Shown here piece after piece: positions 52,811 to 63,296 of a stretch of DNA of 64,000 bases (position 1 is the stretch's first letter; the number at the start of each line of letters is the position of its first letter). Made by a program: the position numbers and the translations under genes. The notes beneath the pieces are model-generated. The model saw only the letters and a list, made by a program, of their open reading frames with translations. It ran no database searches and was not told the DNA's origin. The DNA is from Bacillus sp. AFS006103 (GTDB lineage: Bacteria; Bacillota; Bacilli; Bacillales; Cytobacillaceae). The stretch covers positions 31,571 through 95,570 of the forward strand of contig NTXX01000030.1 of NCBI GenBank assembly GCA_002559145.1. The letters are read 5' to 3'.

Positions 52811-54284
52811 TGCTATACACCTCATCAGGTTCAGCAACCTTACTATATTCCACTAATGATTCTTCATATTTTATTCTGTTTTCAACATCCCTTAATTCAT
52901 CCACAACTCCATTTAACAAATCCATTGATAATTTTAGTTTTTCAATGGCTTCTTCAGCTAATTCAATTGGGTCTAGTAAGTTTTCGTATGATGATAAAGA
53001 TTCATCTGCAATCAATCCAATATCTAAACTATCATCTTTTTTAGCAATATCTTCTCTCGTGAACACATTCCACCGCTCATCTTCTACTTTAGAACGGTCT
53101 TCTGCCAAATATGCTTTCATAAAGTTTTCAAAATGATTCATAGATAACTGAGTACGTTTTCCAAATGAAGACATGTTTGTACGAAGGTCATATACCCAAA
53201 CTTCTTTTGTATTAGCCTTGTCTGTTTTTCCTTTTGTGAAAAATAATACATTTGTTTTAACACCTTGAGCATAGAAAATTCCTGTTGGTAGACGTAATAT
53301 CGTGTGTAAATTGCATTTATTCATTAAATCTCGACGTATTTGTGAACCTATACCGCTTTCAAACAACACATTATCTGGCAGAACAACCGCTGCACGAGCG
53401 TTTCCGTCATCTTTTAATGCATTATAAATTAATTGCACGAAGTTCAACTGCTTATTTGATGTTTCAAATGTTAAATCATCACGAGATACACCTTCTCCAC
53501 CTTTCTTCGTACCAAATGGTGGATTTGTTAAAATAACATCAAAGTTTTTCATCCATTTACCGTTACTTGATAAAGAATCACCCAATTCTATTCGGCCCTC
53601 AATATCATGAAGTAAGGCATTCATTAACGCCAATCGATGAGTATCTTTTACAAGTTCCATGCCTACGAAGGCTTCCTTCTTTTGGAACTCAGCCATATCT
53701 ACTACATCATAATAATTATCTGTTTTACTTTTCAAATATCTATCTGCTGCAATCATAAAACCAAATGTTCCAGCAGCTGGGTCAGCACAATGCTCACCAA
53801 TTTTTGGGTCAATTAATTGCACCATTACATCAATTAACACTCGTGGTGTAAAATATTGTCCCGCTCCTGATTTCTTTTCACCTGCATTCTTCTCTAACAA
53901 ACCTTCGTAAAGATTGCCTAACCCTTCTTCTTTAGCATTGTACCAATCAAGTGCATCAATAGATTTAATAATTTTCTCAAGGTTTTTTGGTTCGGTAATA
54001 CTTGTAGAAGCATCACTATAAATTAGACGTAACTGGGCGTTATCACTGCTTCCTAAATCAAGTAACAAACGTTGATAGAAAGTCTTTAACTCTATACCTT
54101 CTTTCTTTAACAGATCATCCCATCGATACCCTACTGGAATAACCCCTTCTGTCTCTTGTTCTTTCATCATTTTTAGAAATAATAAGTATGTCAATTCCGT
54201 AACATATTGTTGATATGTAATCCCGTCATCACGCAACACATTACATAAATTCCAAAGCTTTTGAACTATTTCTTGGTTGTTCAT
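52803..54284 (-). CDS. hsdM: Type I restriction-modification DNA methyltransferase subunit
   Basis: A 493-residue N6-adenine methyltransferase. N-terminal helical HsdM domain, SAM-binding motif DPAAGTFGFMIAAD (about 165-180) preceded by GQYFTPRVLIDVMVQ, catalytic motif IV NPPFG (about 255), and a long C-terminal helical extension. AGGAGGTAGG site before the ATG. Middle gene of hsdR-hsdM-hsdS. All motifs required for methylation are intact. Confidence 0.96.
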   Translation of the reverse strand: MNNQEIVQKLWNLCNVLRDDGITYQQYVTELTYLLFLKMMKEQETEGVIPVGYRWDDLLKKEGIELKTFYQRLLLDLGSSDNAQLRLIYSDASTSITEPKNLEKIIKSIDALDWYNAKEEGLGNLYEGLLEKNAGEKKSGAGQYFTPRVLIDVMVQLIDPKIGEHCADPAAGTFGFMIAADRYLKSKTDNYYDVVDMAEFQKKEAFVGMELVKDTHRLALMNALLHDIEGRIELGDSLSSNGKWMKNFDVILTNPPFGTKKGGEGVSRDDLTFETSNKQLNFVQLIYNALKDDGNARAAVVLPDNVLFESGIGSQIRRDLMNKCNLHTILRLPTGIFYAQGVKTNVLFFTKGKTDKANTKEVWVYDLRTNMSSFGKRTQLSMNHFENFMKAYLAEDRSKVEDERWNVFTREDIAKKDDSLDIGLIADESLSSYENLLDPIELAEEAIEKLKLSMDLLNGVVDELRDVENRIKYEESLVEYSKVAEPDEVYSNE

Positions 54285-54420
54285 TTCCTACCTCCTGCAT
54301 AGTTTCATACTTATTTTATATTAGGTTCTTCTTTCAAACCTCATTAAACCATTGAACAATCAATTTAGCCAACCTATCTATTATAACTTAAAAATGTCCC
54401 ATTATAAGGGACACTTTTAT

Positions 54421-57400
54421 CTAGCTAATATAAAGGTTTTCATTAATGGTCTTAACAACTGTATCAATAAAATCACCGAACTCTCGCTTTAACAACTTAT
54501 ATCCACCTGAAGTTTTAAATGGTTCTTCCGAGAATGCTTCTTCAGCTGTTGGTGCAAGAACAGGTACTTGTAATAGTTGTTTTTCAATCCGTTCCAACCA
54601 TTTTTTCTGCCTTGGAGTCCAATCATATAATGAATAAACCTTTTGCATAGCTTGTTTAATACGAGTTTCATGGTCAATGAGTGCTTCCCCTAACGCAGCT
54701 TGACGAATAAAGCTAATGATATCTGCTGCAATGTCTTCATTTTTTGTCTGTTTCCATGCAGTTTGTAAATGAGATTGCTTAAAACCTTTTGTTTCCAAAA
54801 TGGTAATAAGTTCTCGTAAATCCTGCCGCGTTAAATCTTTGGGTCGTGTACAAACAATTTGAAGAGCAGGAATTTCATTGATATTTTCTTGGATAAACTG
54901 AACAAAGCCATCTAAATAATCCTCAGGTCGCTTGTTTCCTTCACCGTATCCACGAATCACGTGTGTCACTTCATCTTCTTTGTTGGATATATATCGTTTC
55001 TCTCCGTTTTCACGATAGGTTTCCATATACTCAAAGAACGTACTGTGTTGTTTTGCATCTTGTGGTGTATACGATTGAACTTCTTTAATCCACTCATCTA
55101 TATTTTTCCCATTCGACAATTCCTCAAATTTTTTCTTTCCTTCTTCACCTATTCTTTGCTTATATCGTTGAATTTTAGCTACTAATTGCTCACGGTAAAA
55201 TGTTGCTTCTTCTTCAGTTGACGCATTTGCTAGTGATTCATACAATTCACCAATACTGTAATTTTGTTGTTTCACAACAGGTTTCATCTCTGTATAACTT
55301 TGCAGTTTATCATAAATACCTACCGCATCGTAAATGTTAAAATGTGTTTTCCCAATGTCAGGACAAAGACGGGTTGCACGACCTAACATCTGGTCATACA
55401 GAATACGTGATTGTACACGACGTAAAAATACCACGTTTGTAATTGAAGGAACGTCAATGCCTGTGGTAAGTAAATCAACTGTTACAACAACATTTGGTAG
55501 CCGCTCATTTTTAAACCTTTTAATTGCATCTAGTGGCTTGTAGATATATCCCGTAATTTTCATTATGGCATCATCTTCAATTTCATCACCAAGTTTATTA
55601 AAGGCTTCCTTTAATAAACGTACAACTAAATCCGCATGTTGGTCAGTAGCGGCAAAGATAAGCGTCTTCTCTTTACCTGTTGGGTCAATATATTCCGCAA
55701 GTTTGTTTAACACTGCTCGATTAAATGGTTCTGTAATGACTTTTTTATTAAACTGTTCAACCTCAAAATGAACGGTATCTTCCATTTTCTCTAGCTGAAT
55801 TTCACCTTTATCAACGTCAAATACCTCTACTTCTTCATCTTTCCCAAAAGTTATGCCAACTTGTGAAAGTTCTGTCTTAAATAAATACGGTGGCTCATGG
55901 TCAACTAGATAACCATCTAACACCGCTTCACTGTATGAGTATTTAAAAATAGGCATCCCGAAAATTTCCGTTGTATGAAGTGCAGGAGTGGCAGTAAGTC
56001 CTAAGCAAGCTGCATCAAAATAATCTAGAACACGACGATATTGACTGATATAATCATTTTGGTCACGAAACTCTAATTCTTCCTCTGACATTTCACGGTC
56101 ACTTGTGTAGCCACGATGTGCTTCATCTACAATGATAAAGTCATATTGACCAACACTTGGTATTGTATCGTTTTCATTATTAAATAAACGATGAACCATA
56201 CCTTGTACTGTGGCAATGTGTACTCGAGTTTCAAATTCGGGGCTTACATCTTTTAGAGACTTTACGTCAAAGATACTCGCAAACGATAATCCTTCAAACT
56301 TTGTATCGTTTAATGCATCTTCTGTCTGTTTTCCTAATGAATTGCGGTCTACTAAGAAAAGAATCCTACGACACTTTTTAGAATTGATCAAACGATACAT
56401 TAGAGCAATTGCAGTTCGTGTTTTTCCAGTTCCTGTTGCCATAGCTAACAGCATTTTTCTTTGTCCTTCTATTAATGCCTTTTCAGCGGTAAGTACAGCT
56501 TTTTGCTGATAGTGACGTAAGCCAAACTTAGTAATATCTTCTTTCTCTAATCGTTTATTTGCGTCTATATCTTCCTGACTAAGAAGAAGTTGTAAATCAT
56601 CAGGTGAATGCCACCCTTCCAGTGGACGTGCATATTCTAAAGGTTTGCGGGAATCCCAAAACCATATTCCAGACTCTTCTTGAAGTTGTCTTAAATAGGG
56701 TCTACCATTCGTGGCGTACAAAAATGGAACTTTATATTCTCCTGTAGTTGGTGTTATGACTTCATTATCAATCTGAATAACATTCTTTGCATAAACTTTC
56801 GTTTGGCTTTCTAACGCACTTGGAATAGTTTTCTTCTTTGCCTTAGCTTCAATAAAACCAACAAGTTTTAGACCAACGAAAAGAGCATAATCAACCCATC
56901 CACTATCAACCTTCCATTCAGCAATCGCCATATTACGATTTTTTTCTGGTAAAGTACCATTCTTCTTATGATTTAGGACGGGTGTATCCGCATCCCAACC
57001 AACTGCTCGAAGCTTTTCATCGATAATAGAACGTGTTTCCGCTTCCGTAAATTGTTGACGACCAACAAATTTCTTAGATATTTTTTTACGCTCAGTTTTA
57101 ACTTCTTCCTTTTCAACTTCCGCTCGCTGACGAATTGAATCTAACTGCTCTTCTAACTTTTTTACTTTATTTTCGTAATCTTGTTGAAGCTTTTCCATAT
57201 CTACAACCGTTTGTTCTTTTGGTTCTTTATAATCTAGTGCTTGAAAATCCCAATCACCATAAACTTCCATAAACCAAACAGACATGCGGAACGCCAATTG
57301 TAACATTGCTTTTGCTTCTTCTGTTTTACCATACCCCGCTTCATGCATTGCTAGATTCCCTTTACGACGGAGGGTTTCAAATATATCAATTAATTCAGGT

Positions 57401-57627
57401 TCAAGTAAGCCTTCTCGACGTAAAGTATTTAAACGGTCTACCTGTGATGTACCATATAATTCCTTAATGTTTTCAGCAGCAAGAACAAACTTAGTTAGTG
57501 TTTCCGCAAACAAACGTAACTTCATTAAAGTCGTATGCGGATCGTAATATACATTTTTCTCCGCTGTCTCTCCCAAGTTAGCAAGTACATCCCATTTTCC
57601 TTGAAAAAATGAAAAGTTGCTTTCCAT
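54421..57627 (-). CDS. hsdR: Type I restriction endonuclease subunit R
   Basis: A 1068-residue motor-nuclease. The N-terminal 130 residues resemble the DUF4145-type region found in EcoEI-like R subunits; a coiled coil (about 140-180) follows, then the PD-(D/E)XK nuclease (Asp246 in GWVDYALF and Glu260-x-Lys262 in GFIEAKAKKK), the SF2 translocase with Walker A MATGTGKT (about 396-403) and VDEAHRG, motif VI LGRATRLCPD, and a C-terminal EcoEI_R_C-like region. An in-frame ATG exists at 57684, but ATG 57627 has a GGTGAT site and gives the usual N-terminus. It is separated from hsdM by 136 bases. Confidence 0.95.
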   Translation of the reverse strand: MESNFSFFQGKWDVLANLGETAEKNVYYDPHTTLMKLRLFAETLTKFVLAAENIKELYGTSQVDRLNTLRREGLLEPELIDIFETLRRKGNLAMHEAGYGKTEEAKAMLQLAFRMSVWFMEVYGDWDFQALDYKEPKEQTVVDMEKLQQDYENKVKKLEEQLDSIRQRAEVEKEEVKTERKKISKKFVGRQQFTEAETRSIIDEKLRAVGWDADTPVLNHKKNGTLPEKNRNMAIAEWKVDSGWVDYALFVGLKLVGFIEAKAKKKTIPSALESQTKVYAKNVIQIDNEVITPTTGEYKVPFLYATNGRPYLRQLQEESGIWFWDSRKPLEYARPLEGWHSPDDLQLLLSQEDIDANKRLEKEDITKFGLRHYQQKAVLTAEKALIEGQRKMLLAMATGTGKTRTAIALMYRLINSKKCRRILFLVDRNSLGKQTEDALNDTKFEGLSFASIFDVKSLKDVSPEFETRVHIATVQGMVHRLFNNENDTIPSVGQYDFIIVDEAHRGYTSDREMSEEELEFRDQNDYISQYRRVLDYFDAACLGLTATPALHTTEIFGMPIFKYSYSEAVLDGYLVDHEPPYLFKTELSQVGITFGKDEEVEVFDVDKGEIQLEKMEDTVHFEVEQFNKKVITEPFNRAVLNKLAEYIDPTGKEKTLIFAATDQHADLVVRLLKEAFNKLGDEIEDDAIMKITGYIYKPLDAIKRFKNERLPNVVVTVDLLTTGIDVPSITNVVFLRRVQSRILYDQMLGRATRLCPDIGKTHFNIYDAVGIYDKLQSYTEMKPVVKQQNYSIGELYESLANASTEEEATFYREQLVAKIQRYKQRIGEEGKKKFEELSNGKNIDEWIKEVQSYTPQDAKQHSTFFEYMETYRENGEKRYISNKEDEVTHVIRGYGEGNKRPEDYLDGFVQFIQENINEIPALQIVCTRPKDLTRQDLRELITILETKGFKQSHLQTAWKQTKNEDIAADIISFIRQAALGEALIDHETRIKQAMQKVYSLYDWTPRQKKWLERIEKQLLQVPVLAPTAEEAFSEEPFKTSGGYKLLKREFGDFIDTVVKTINENLYIS

Positions 57628-57862
57628 AGTTATCACCGTTTTTCCCGAAAGTTTATATGTGTCCATTATACTATATTCATACAAAAATCAGGAAAAAAGA
57701 GGAAAATATTATTTCTTATCTCAATGGTTTCATTATCTACCTGACATTAACATGAAAGGCATAATGGTTTAAATATTTTAAAAGTGTCGGGGAGGATGTA
57801 TTACCGCAATTACTCAAAAATTAAAGCAATTGAATCCTGTAAACCATCCCCACCATCATAGA

Positions 57863-57894
57863 AAGAAAAAACCGTTAATCACAACTAACGGTTT
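57863..57894 (-). terminator. Terminator after the integrase operon
   Basis: AAACCGTTA / TAACGGTTT (57868-57876, 57885-57893) followed by six T on the minus strand, 39 bases after the small basic ORF. Confidence 0.85.
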
Positions 57895-57932
57895 GGAGTC
57901 ACACTTTTTAAAAAATAATTAAAGAAATATAT

Positions 57933-58088
57933 TCAACCCTTAATCATTTCATTCAACAACCTTTTATACATTAGAAGGCGATTGTGGCGAAAGGAGTTTT
58001 TTTTACCTATATAGGATGGTCTTGCCTTTGCACCCTCTTGAGCAACTTTTTTGGTGTAATAGGCAATATGTTTCAGTTTCTTATTCAT
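57933..58088 (-). CDS. Small basic protein (51 residues) co-transcribed with the integrase
   Basis: A short gene with a very strong AGGAGGGAGGAG ribosome site directly before ATG 58088, beginning MNKKLKHIAYYTKKVAQEGA, strongly basic, ending NEMIKG. It starts 12 bases after the integrase stop, its ribosome site overlaps the intergenic gap, and a terminator follows. Excision factors of tyrosine integrases are often small, basic and adjacent, so it is a candidate recombination directionality factor. Ribosomal-protein-like composition is another possibility; no family recognised. Confidence 0.7.
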   Translation of the reverse strand: MNKKLKHIAYYTKKVAQEGAKARPSYIGKKNSFRHNRLLMYKRLLNEMIKG

Positions 58089-58100
58089 TTCTCCTCCCTC

Positions 58101-59012
58101 CTAAACATCCAATGAATTTAAAGGATTGTATTTGTCATTTTGCTCCCTTAATTCATTTCCCCACATCGCCACGTATTTCATAGTCACAGAAATATTTTGG
58201 TGTCTCATTAGTTTTTGTATTGCAAAAGCACTCATACCAGACATAGCAAGTCGATGACAAAATGTATGGCGAAAGGTGTGAGCAGAAACTCGAATATCTT
58301 TGAAATTCATTTTTTGCCCTAAATATTTAAACACTAACATCAATGCGTTTTCAGTCATTTGAGTGTTATCTCTTTTTGAAAAAACAAAATCGCTCAATGC
58401 CCCCCAGTGTTGCTTACAAAAACTTTGATATCCCGCTAACTCCTTGGATAACTTGTCTGTAATGGGAATGGTATCTTTCCTTCTACTTTTTCCGAAAACT
58501 GAAATGGTTTGATTGACGAAATCAATGTCAGACCATTGAAGATTAATGATTTCCCCCCTCCTTATCCCCGTGCCAAGTATTGTAACTATCATCATATAAT
58601 CCCGATAAGCAACATAACTCTTCTCTCGTTGCTTAATCCGTCTGTAGAAATTCAACATTTGACGTATTTGGTCATCGCTAAAAACATCAATCTTAACATC
58701 TTCTTTTTGCTTTTTAACACGTTTCGCAGGATTGATTTTGATAACTTCGCATTCAACCATATAATTGAAAAAGGCTCGGATTCTTAAAAGTTTAGTGTTG
58801 ATTGTACCCGCTTTATTGCCCCGTTCTTGACATTCTAATAGATATTGACGCACATGACTGTAAGTAATGTTTTCGACGTTTACAACCTCATTATGGATGC
58901 AATAATCAACAAATCCACCAAGTATTGTTTCGTAATTTCTTATGTTTACCTTTGTTGTGTTCTTAAATCGTCTGTCATCCAAAAAGTCTTGATACCCAAA
59001 TTTCAACAACAT
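58101..59012 (-). CDS. Tyrosine recombinase / integrase of the groEL island (type 2)
   Basis: A 303-residue XerC-like integrase. N-terminal SAM-like core-binding domain (about 1-100) and a catalytic domain with Arg151 in GTGIRRGEI, Lys in the beta-hairpin GKSRRKDTIP, His245-x-x-Arg248 in SAHTFRHTFCHRLA, His271 in MRHQNISV and Tyr280 in TMKYVAMWG; all catalytic residues are present. Its ATG lies 127 bases from the groEL stop codon and its ribosome site is inside the groEL terminator hairpin. It should integrate and excise the island at the groEL end. The short remnants at 12.1 and 18.3 kb are of this type. Confidence 0.94.
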   Translation of the reverse strand: MLLKFGYQDFLDDRRFKNTTKVNIRNYETILGGFVDYCIHNEVVNVENITYSHVRQYLLECQERGNKAGTINTKLLRIRAFFNYMVECEVIKINPAKRVKKQKEDVKIDVFSDDQIRQMLNFYRRIKQREKSYVAYRDYMMIVTILGTGIRRGEIINLQWSDIDFVNQTISVFGKSRRKDTIPITDKLSKELAGYQSFCKQHWGALSDFVFSKRDNTQMTENALMLVFKYLGQKMNFKDIRVSAHTFRHTFCHRLAMSGMSAFAIQKLMRHQNISVTMKYVAMWGNELREQNDKYNPLNSLDV

Positions 59013-59050
59013 AAAAAGACTACCCCCTATTTATTAGGAAGTAGTCTATA
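59013..59050 (-). terminator. groEL-side terminator that also contains the integrase ribosome site
   Basis: Stem AGACTAC..CCT / AGG..GTAGTCT (59017-59028 with 59036-59047) is followed by five T on the minus strand. The AGGGGG at 59023-59028, ten bases before the integrase ATG, is one arm of the stem. Confidence 0.8.
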
Positions 59051-59138
59051 CTTTAGAAATTAATCATTTACGTGACCAGTTCTCAAAATGGGGGAAGAAA
59101 TAGCCTTAACTATTTCTCCGATGAAAGGCTTAAATGTC

Positions 59139-60776
<1,638 letters not shown>

Positions 60777-60826
60777 TTAAAAACCTCCTCATATCTTTTA
60801 AGTTCTTTGTATTTTTAAGTGAAATC

Positions 60827-61114
60827 TTATGCGCCTACAACAGCAAGAATATCAGATTCGCGTAAGATTAAATATTCTGTTCCTTGGTATTTCACTTCTG
60901 TACCGCCGTATTTTGAGAAGATAATACGATCACCTACAGAAACTTCAAGTGCTACGCGTTCACCGCTTTCAAGTACGCGGCCAGTACCAACGGCAACAAC
61001 TTTTCCTTCTTGAGGCTTTTCTTTCGCTGAATCCGGTAATACGATCCCGCTTGCAGTTTTTTCTTCTGATTCAACAAGCTCAATGATAATACGATCACCT
61101 AATGGTCTTAACAA
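60827..61114 (-). CDS. groES: Co-chaperonin GroES (Hsp10)
   Basis: A 95-residue co-chaperonin: [20 protein letters not shown], then [20 protein letters not shown] and [16 protein letters not shown] place the start at TTG 61114, nine bases after GGAGG, giving the standard N-terminus; the frame extends a further six codons upstream through the ribosome site. It forms the lid of the GroEL ring. First gene of the groES-groEL operon. Confidence 0.96.
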   Translation of the reverse strand: MLRPLGDRIIIELVESEEKTASGIVLPDSAKEKPQEGKVVAVGTGRVLESGERVALEVSVGDRIIFSKYGGTEVKYQGTEYLILRESDILAVVGA

Positions 61115-61154
61115 ATCAAACAACCTCCTCAAAAATGTATGTAATTCTGACTTA

Positions 61155-61181
61155 TTAGCACTCTCGATTAATGAGTGCTAA
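61155..61181. promoter_or_regulatory. CIRCE operator for HrcA
   Basis: TTAGCACTC-N9-GAGTGCTAA, a perfect match to the CIRCE consensus, 41 bases upstream of the groES start. HrcA repression of the heat-shock operon follows from this element. Confidence 0.97.
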
Positions 61182-61191
61182 CACAATTATT

Positions 61192-61220
61192 ATAATAATG
61201 AATCTGAAATTTTTTTGCAA
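61192..61220 (-). promoter_or_regulatory. Sigma-A promoter of groES-groEL
   Basis: Minus-strand TTGCAA (61215-61220) and TATTAT (61192-61197) are separated by 17 bases and lie directly upstream of CIRCE, which overlaps the expected transcription start. A TATAAT three bases further on is an alternative -10. Confidence 0.75.
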
Positions 61221-61251
61221 GTGTGAAGCATAAATTTTTACAAAAAAAAAT

Positions 61252-61376
61252 CGAAAAGCGGAAGCGCCTTGGTCAGGGGCTATAGGCATAAGACGAGACG
61301 GCGAGAAGGTTGCTCTTTAACCTTCTTGTCGGTTTGGCTTATGACCCGAGCCCCTAGGCACTGGAGCTAGACAATT
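61252..61376. repeat. Intergenic hairpin repeat of Bacillaceae type
   Basis: AAGCGGAAGCGCCTTG starts and CACTGGAGCTAGACAA ends the unit. Inside, GGGGCT..CATAAG..GAGAAGGTT and its complement form a 35-bp imperfect hairpin centred near 61311. It resembles a dispersed intergenic repeat common in Bacillus-group genomes, recognised from memory. The rest of 61221-61587 has no gene. Confidence 0.7.
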
Positions 61377-61587
61377 ATCAGTTTAGACAACCTTATAAAG
61401 TATGTATAAAACATTATTTTCTATACCTATTTTTTTAAAAAGTCCTTCTAAATTGAAACCACGCCCATTTTATGAGTAAATGAAGAATAGCATATATGAA
61501 AGGTTAGGCAATTTGGCACTTTGTAAATGATTATTAATTACCTATTCGTCAAAAATATAAAAAGACATCTAAAGGAGACTAGATTAT

Positions 61588-62310
61588 TTGAAACGGGACT
61601 ATTGGATCATCCTTATTGTTTATATCGCGATGCAGTTTTCCAGTCTAATCGGAATACCCTTATTTTTATATGGCTTTAACTATTTTGGAATAAGCCAAAG
61701 CCTGGCTGTTCCTTTCTGGCTGCTAACTAGTTTCACGCTTGCCCTTTTGATTATTATTTTTATCTTACGGAAGGAAATGAACAACCGGAGCTTTAGGAAG
61801 CAGGGCGGCTCTGTCTCTGAATCGGTGATATGGGCTATTGTCGGCATCTTCCTTGCGCTATTTGCCCAGTATGCTGCCGCCATCATTGAGAATCTATTAG
61901 GGGTGGAAATGGGGTCTGAAAACACAAAAGATATTCTGACCATTATTGAGGCCTTCCCATTGGCGATTATTGTCACGAGCATTATTGGACCGATTTTAGA
62001 AGAAATTGTTTTTCGAAAAATTATATTTGGATCTCTTCATAATCGCTATAATTTCTTCATCTCTGCCCTTATCAGTTCCGTCATTTTTGCTGCGGCACAT
62101 ATGGAGTTCCAGCATATTCTGCTTTATTCGGCCATGGGCTTTACGTTTGCCTTTCTTTATGTAAAAACAAAATCTATTTTCGTACCAATATTTGCCCATG
62201 TCGCAATGAATACTTTGGTGGTCTTGGTTCAGTCAGTTTACAAAGACGATATTGAGAGACTACAGCGTGATGCCAAGGCCGTTCAAAACTTTATCGGAGG
62301 ATTTTTATGA
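61588..62310 (+). CDS. ydiL: CPBP-family intramembrane metalloprotease (YdiL)
   Basis: A 240-residue membrane protein with about six to eight helices and the CAAX-protease/bacteriocin-processing motifs: Glu138-Glu139 with Arg143 in EEIVFRKI, His171 in AAHMEFQH, and His204 with Asn208 in HVAMNTLV. TTG start with AAAGGAGA ten bases upstream. As in B. subtilis it lies divergently upstream of groES and next to ydiK. The substrate is not known. Confidence 0.92.
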   Translation: MKRDYWIILIVYIAMQFSSLIGIPLFLYGFNYFGISQSLAVPFWLLTSFTLALLIIIFILRKEMNNRSFRKQGGSVSESVIWAIVGIFLALFAQYAAAIIENLLGVEMGSENTKDILTIIEAFPLAIIVTSIIGPILEEIVFRKIIFGSLHNRYNFFISALISSVIFAAAHMEFQHILLYSAMGFTFAFLYVKTKSIFVPIFAHVAMNTLVVLVQSVYKDDIERLQRDAKAVQNFIGGFL

Positions 62311-62510
62311 GACGTTCACCTTTGTTTTCTGGATTGATATACTTTTTTCTAGGCGGGTTATTTACTTACTTTGCCATCGATGATGTTACAAAAAACGGCT
62401 GGGGGTTTTTCAGTTACCTCCTCGTTTTATTAGCAACCTTTGATTTTGGTTCCAGCCTAAAAATGATCATTTTTCACTTTAAATACAAGGATAAACTGAA
62501 GAAAAAATAA
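62307..62510 (+). CDS. ydiK: YdiK-family small membrane protein
   Basis: A 67-residue protein with two membrane helices (SGLIYFFLGGLFTYFAI and FFSYLLVLLATFDFG) and a lysine-rich end, matching YdiK/DUF4305. It overlaps ydiL by four bases (ATGA) and shares its transcript. Function unknown. Confidence 0.9.
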   Translation: MRRSPLFSGLIYFFLGGLFTYFAIDDVTKNGWGFFSYLLVLLATFDFGSSLKMIIFHFKYKDKLKKK

Positions 62511-62511
62511 A

Positions 62512-62562
62512 ACTGGTGTCAGGCACCATGTGAATTTTTCACATGATGACTGACACCTTTTC
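62512..62562. terminator. Bidirectional terminator / repeat hairpin
   Basis: GGTGTCAG..CCATGTGAA pairs with TTCACATG..CTGACACC (62515-62522 with 62550-62557 and inner pairs). It lies between the convergent ydiK and bactofilin-like genes and is of a type repeated in Bacillus genomes. Confidence 0.85.
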
Positions 62563-62572
62563 CATCTCTCTA

Positions 62573-63283
62573 TTATATCTTTGTCGTCGTTTTTATCGTC
62601 GCCTTTGGATCGTGTGTGAAATCGTCCCTATACTCCACCACTCCGATTTGGCAGCCTGGACCGATTTTCACTTTATTGCCTCGAACCATATCAGCCATGG
62701 TATTTTCAAGATAGATGTCATCCCCTTCAATAACCTTCGCAACCAGTGATCCTACCTCTTTTCCAAAGGGAAGTAGCGTGTTACTCCTTTTTTTTACGGT
62801 TATTTTCCCGCCGCCGATTTCCTCAGCTGAGCTTTGCCCAAAACGCAGTCCCACCTTGATTGTGTCTGCCGTCAGTAAACCCTTAATTTCAAAGCCGCCA
62901 CTGGAGTCGAACGTCTCAAACTCTACGTCGCCATTCACAGCAATACTCCCTTTAATGTTCGCTTCATCACCCGTTAACCGTTCGCCGACTTCCAGCAATC
63001 CTAGAATTTTCATTTTTTTTAAATGAGCATTACCGCCAATCATCATAGAGCCCATGACAAGAGTATCCTTGGCCTCCATGTTCATTTTGACCTCTGCCTC
63101 ACCATATATTTTTACCGAACCTGTTTTGAGGCTTTCAACTGCTTCACTTGTACCATATACATGGAAAGTCGAGCTCTCGACATCGTTAACAATTGTCCCT
63201 TCTCCGCGGATACTGACTTTATCATATCGGCCGCCGGGATAACTTCCCGAGCCATTGATAATAAGATTTTCGCTTCGTTTCAT
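62573..63283 (-). CDS. yhbF: Bactofilin-like polymer-forming protein (YhbF-like)
   Basis: A 236-residue beta-helical protein with the DUF583-type pattern: SENLIINGSGSYPGGRYDKV, repeated short strands (SFKIKG-like turns such as GSIAVNGDVEFE and GGFEIKGLL) and the C-terminal VRGNKVKIGPGCQIGVVEY. I choose ATG 63283, eight bases after AGGGGG; the longer frame to 63388 lacks a site. It follows its paralogue by 13 bases. Bactofilins form cytoskeletal filaments; in B. subtilis YhbE and YhbF (BacE/BacF) have been linked to flagellar assembly. Confidence 0.8.
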   Translation of the reverse strand: MKRSENLIINGSGSYPGGRYDKVSIRGEGTIVNDVESSTFHVYGTSEAVESLKTGSVKIYGEAEVKMNMEAKDTLVMGSMMIGGNAHLKKMKILGLLEVGERLTGDEANIKGSIAVNGDVEFETFDSSGGFEIKGLLTADTIKVGLRFGQSSAEEIGGGKITVKKRSNTLLPFGKEVGSLVAKVIEGDDIYLENTMADMVRGNKVKIGPGCQIGVVEYRDDFTHDPKATIKTTTKI

Positions 63284-63296
63284 TTTCATATCCCCC

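Noticed and set aside
61200-61376. A regulatory RNA or riboswitch upstream of ydiL
   Set aside because: The structure is a symmetrical dispersed-type hairpin rather than an aptamer, and it lies over 200 bases from the ydiL start.
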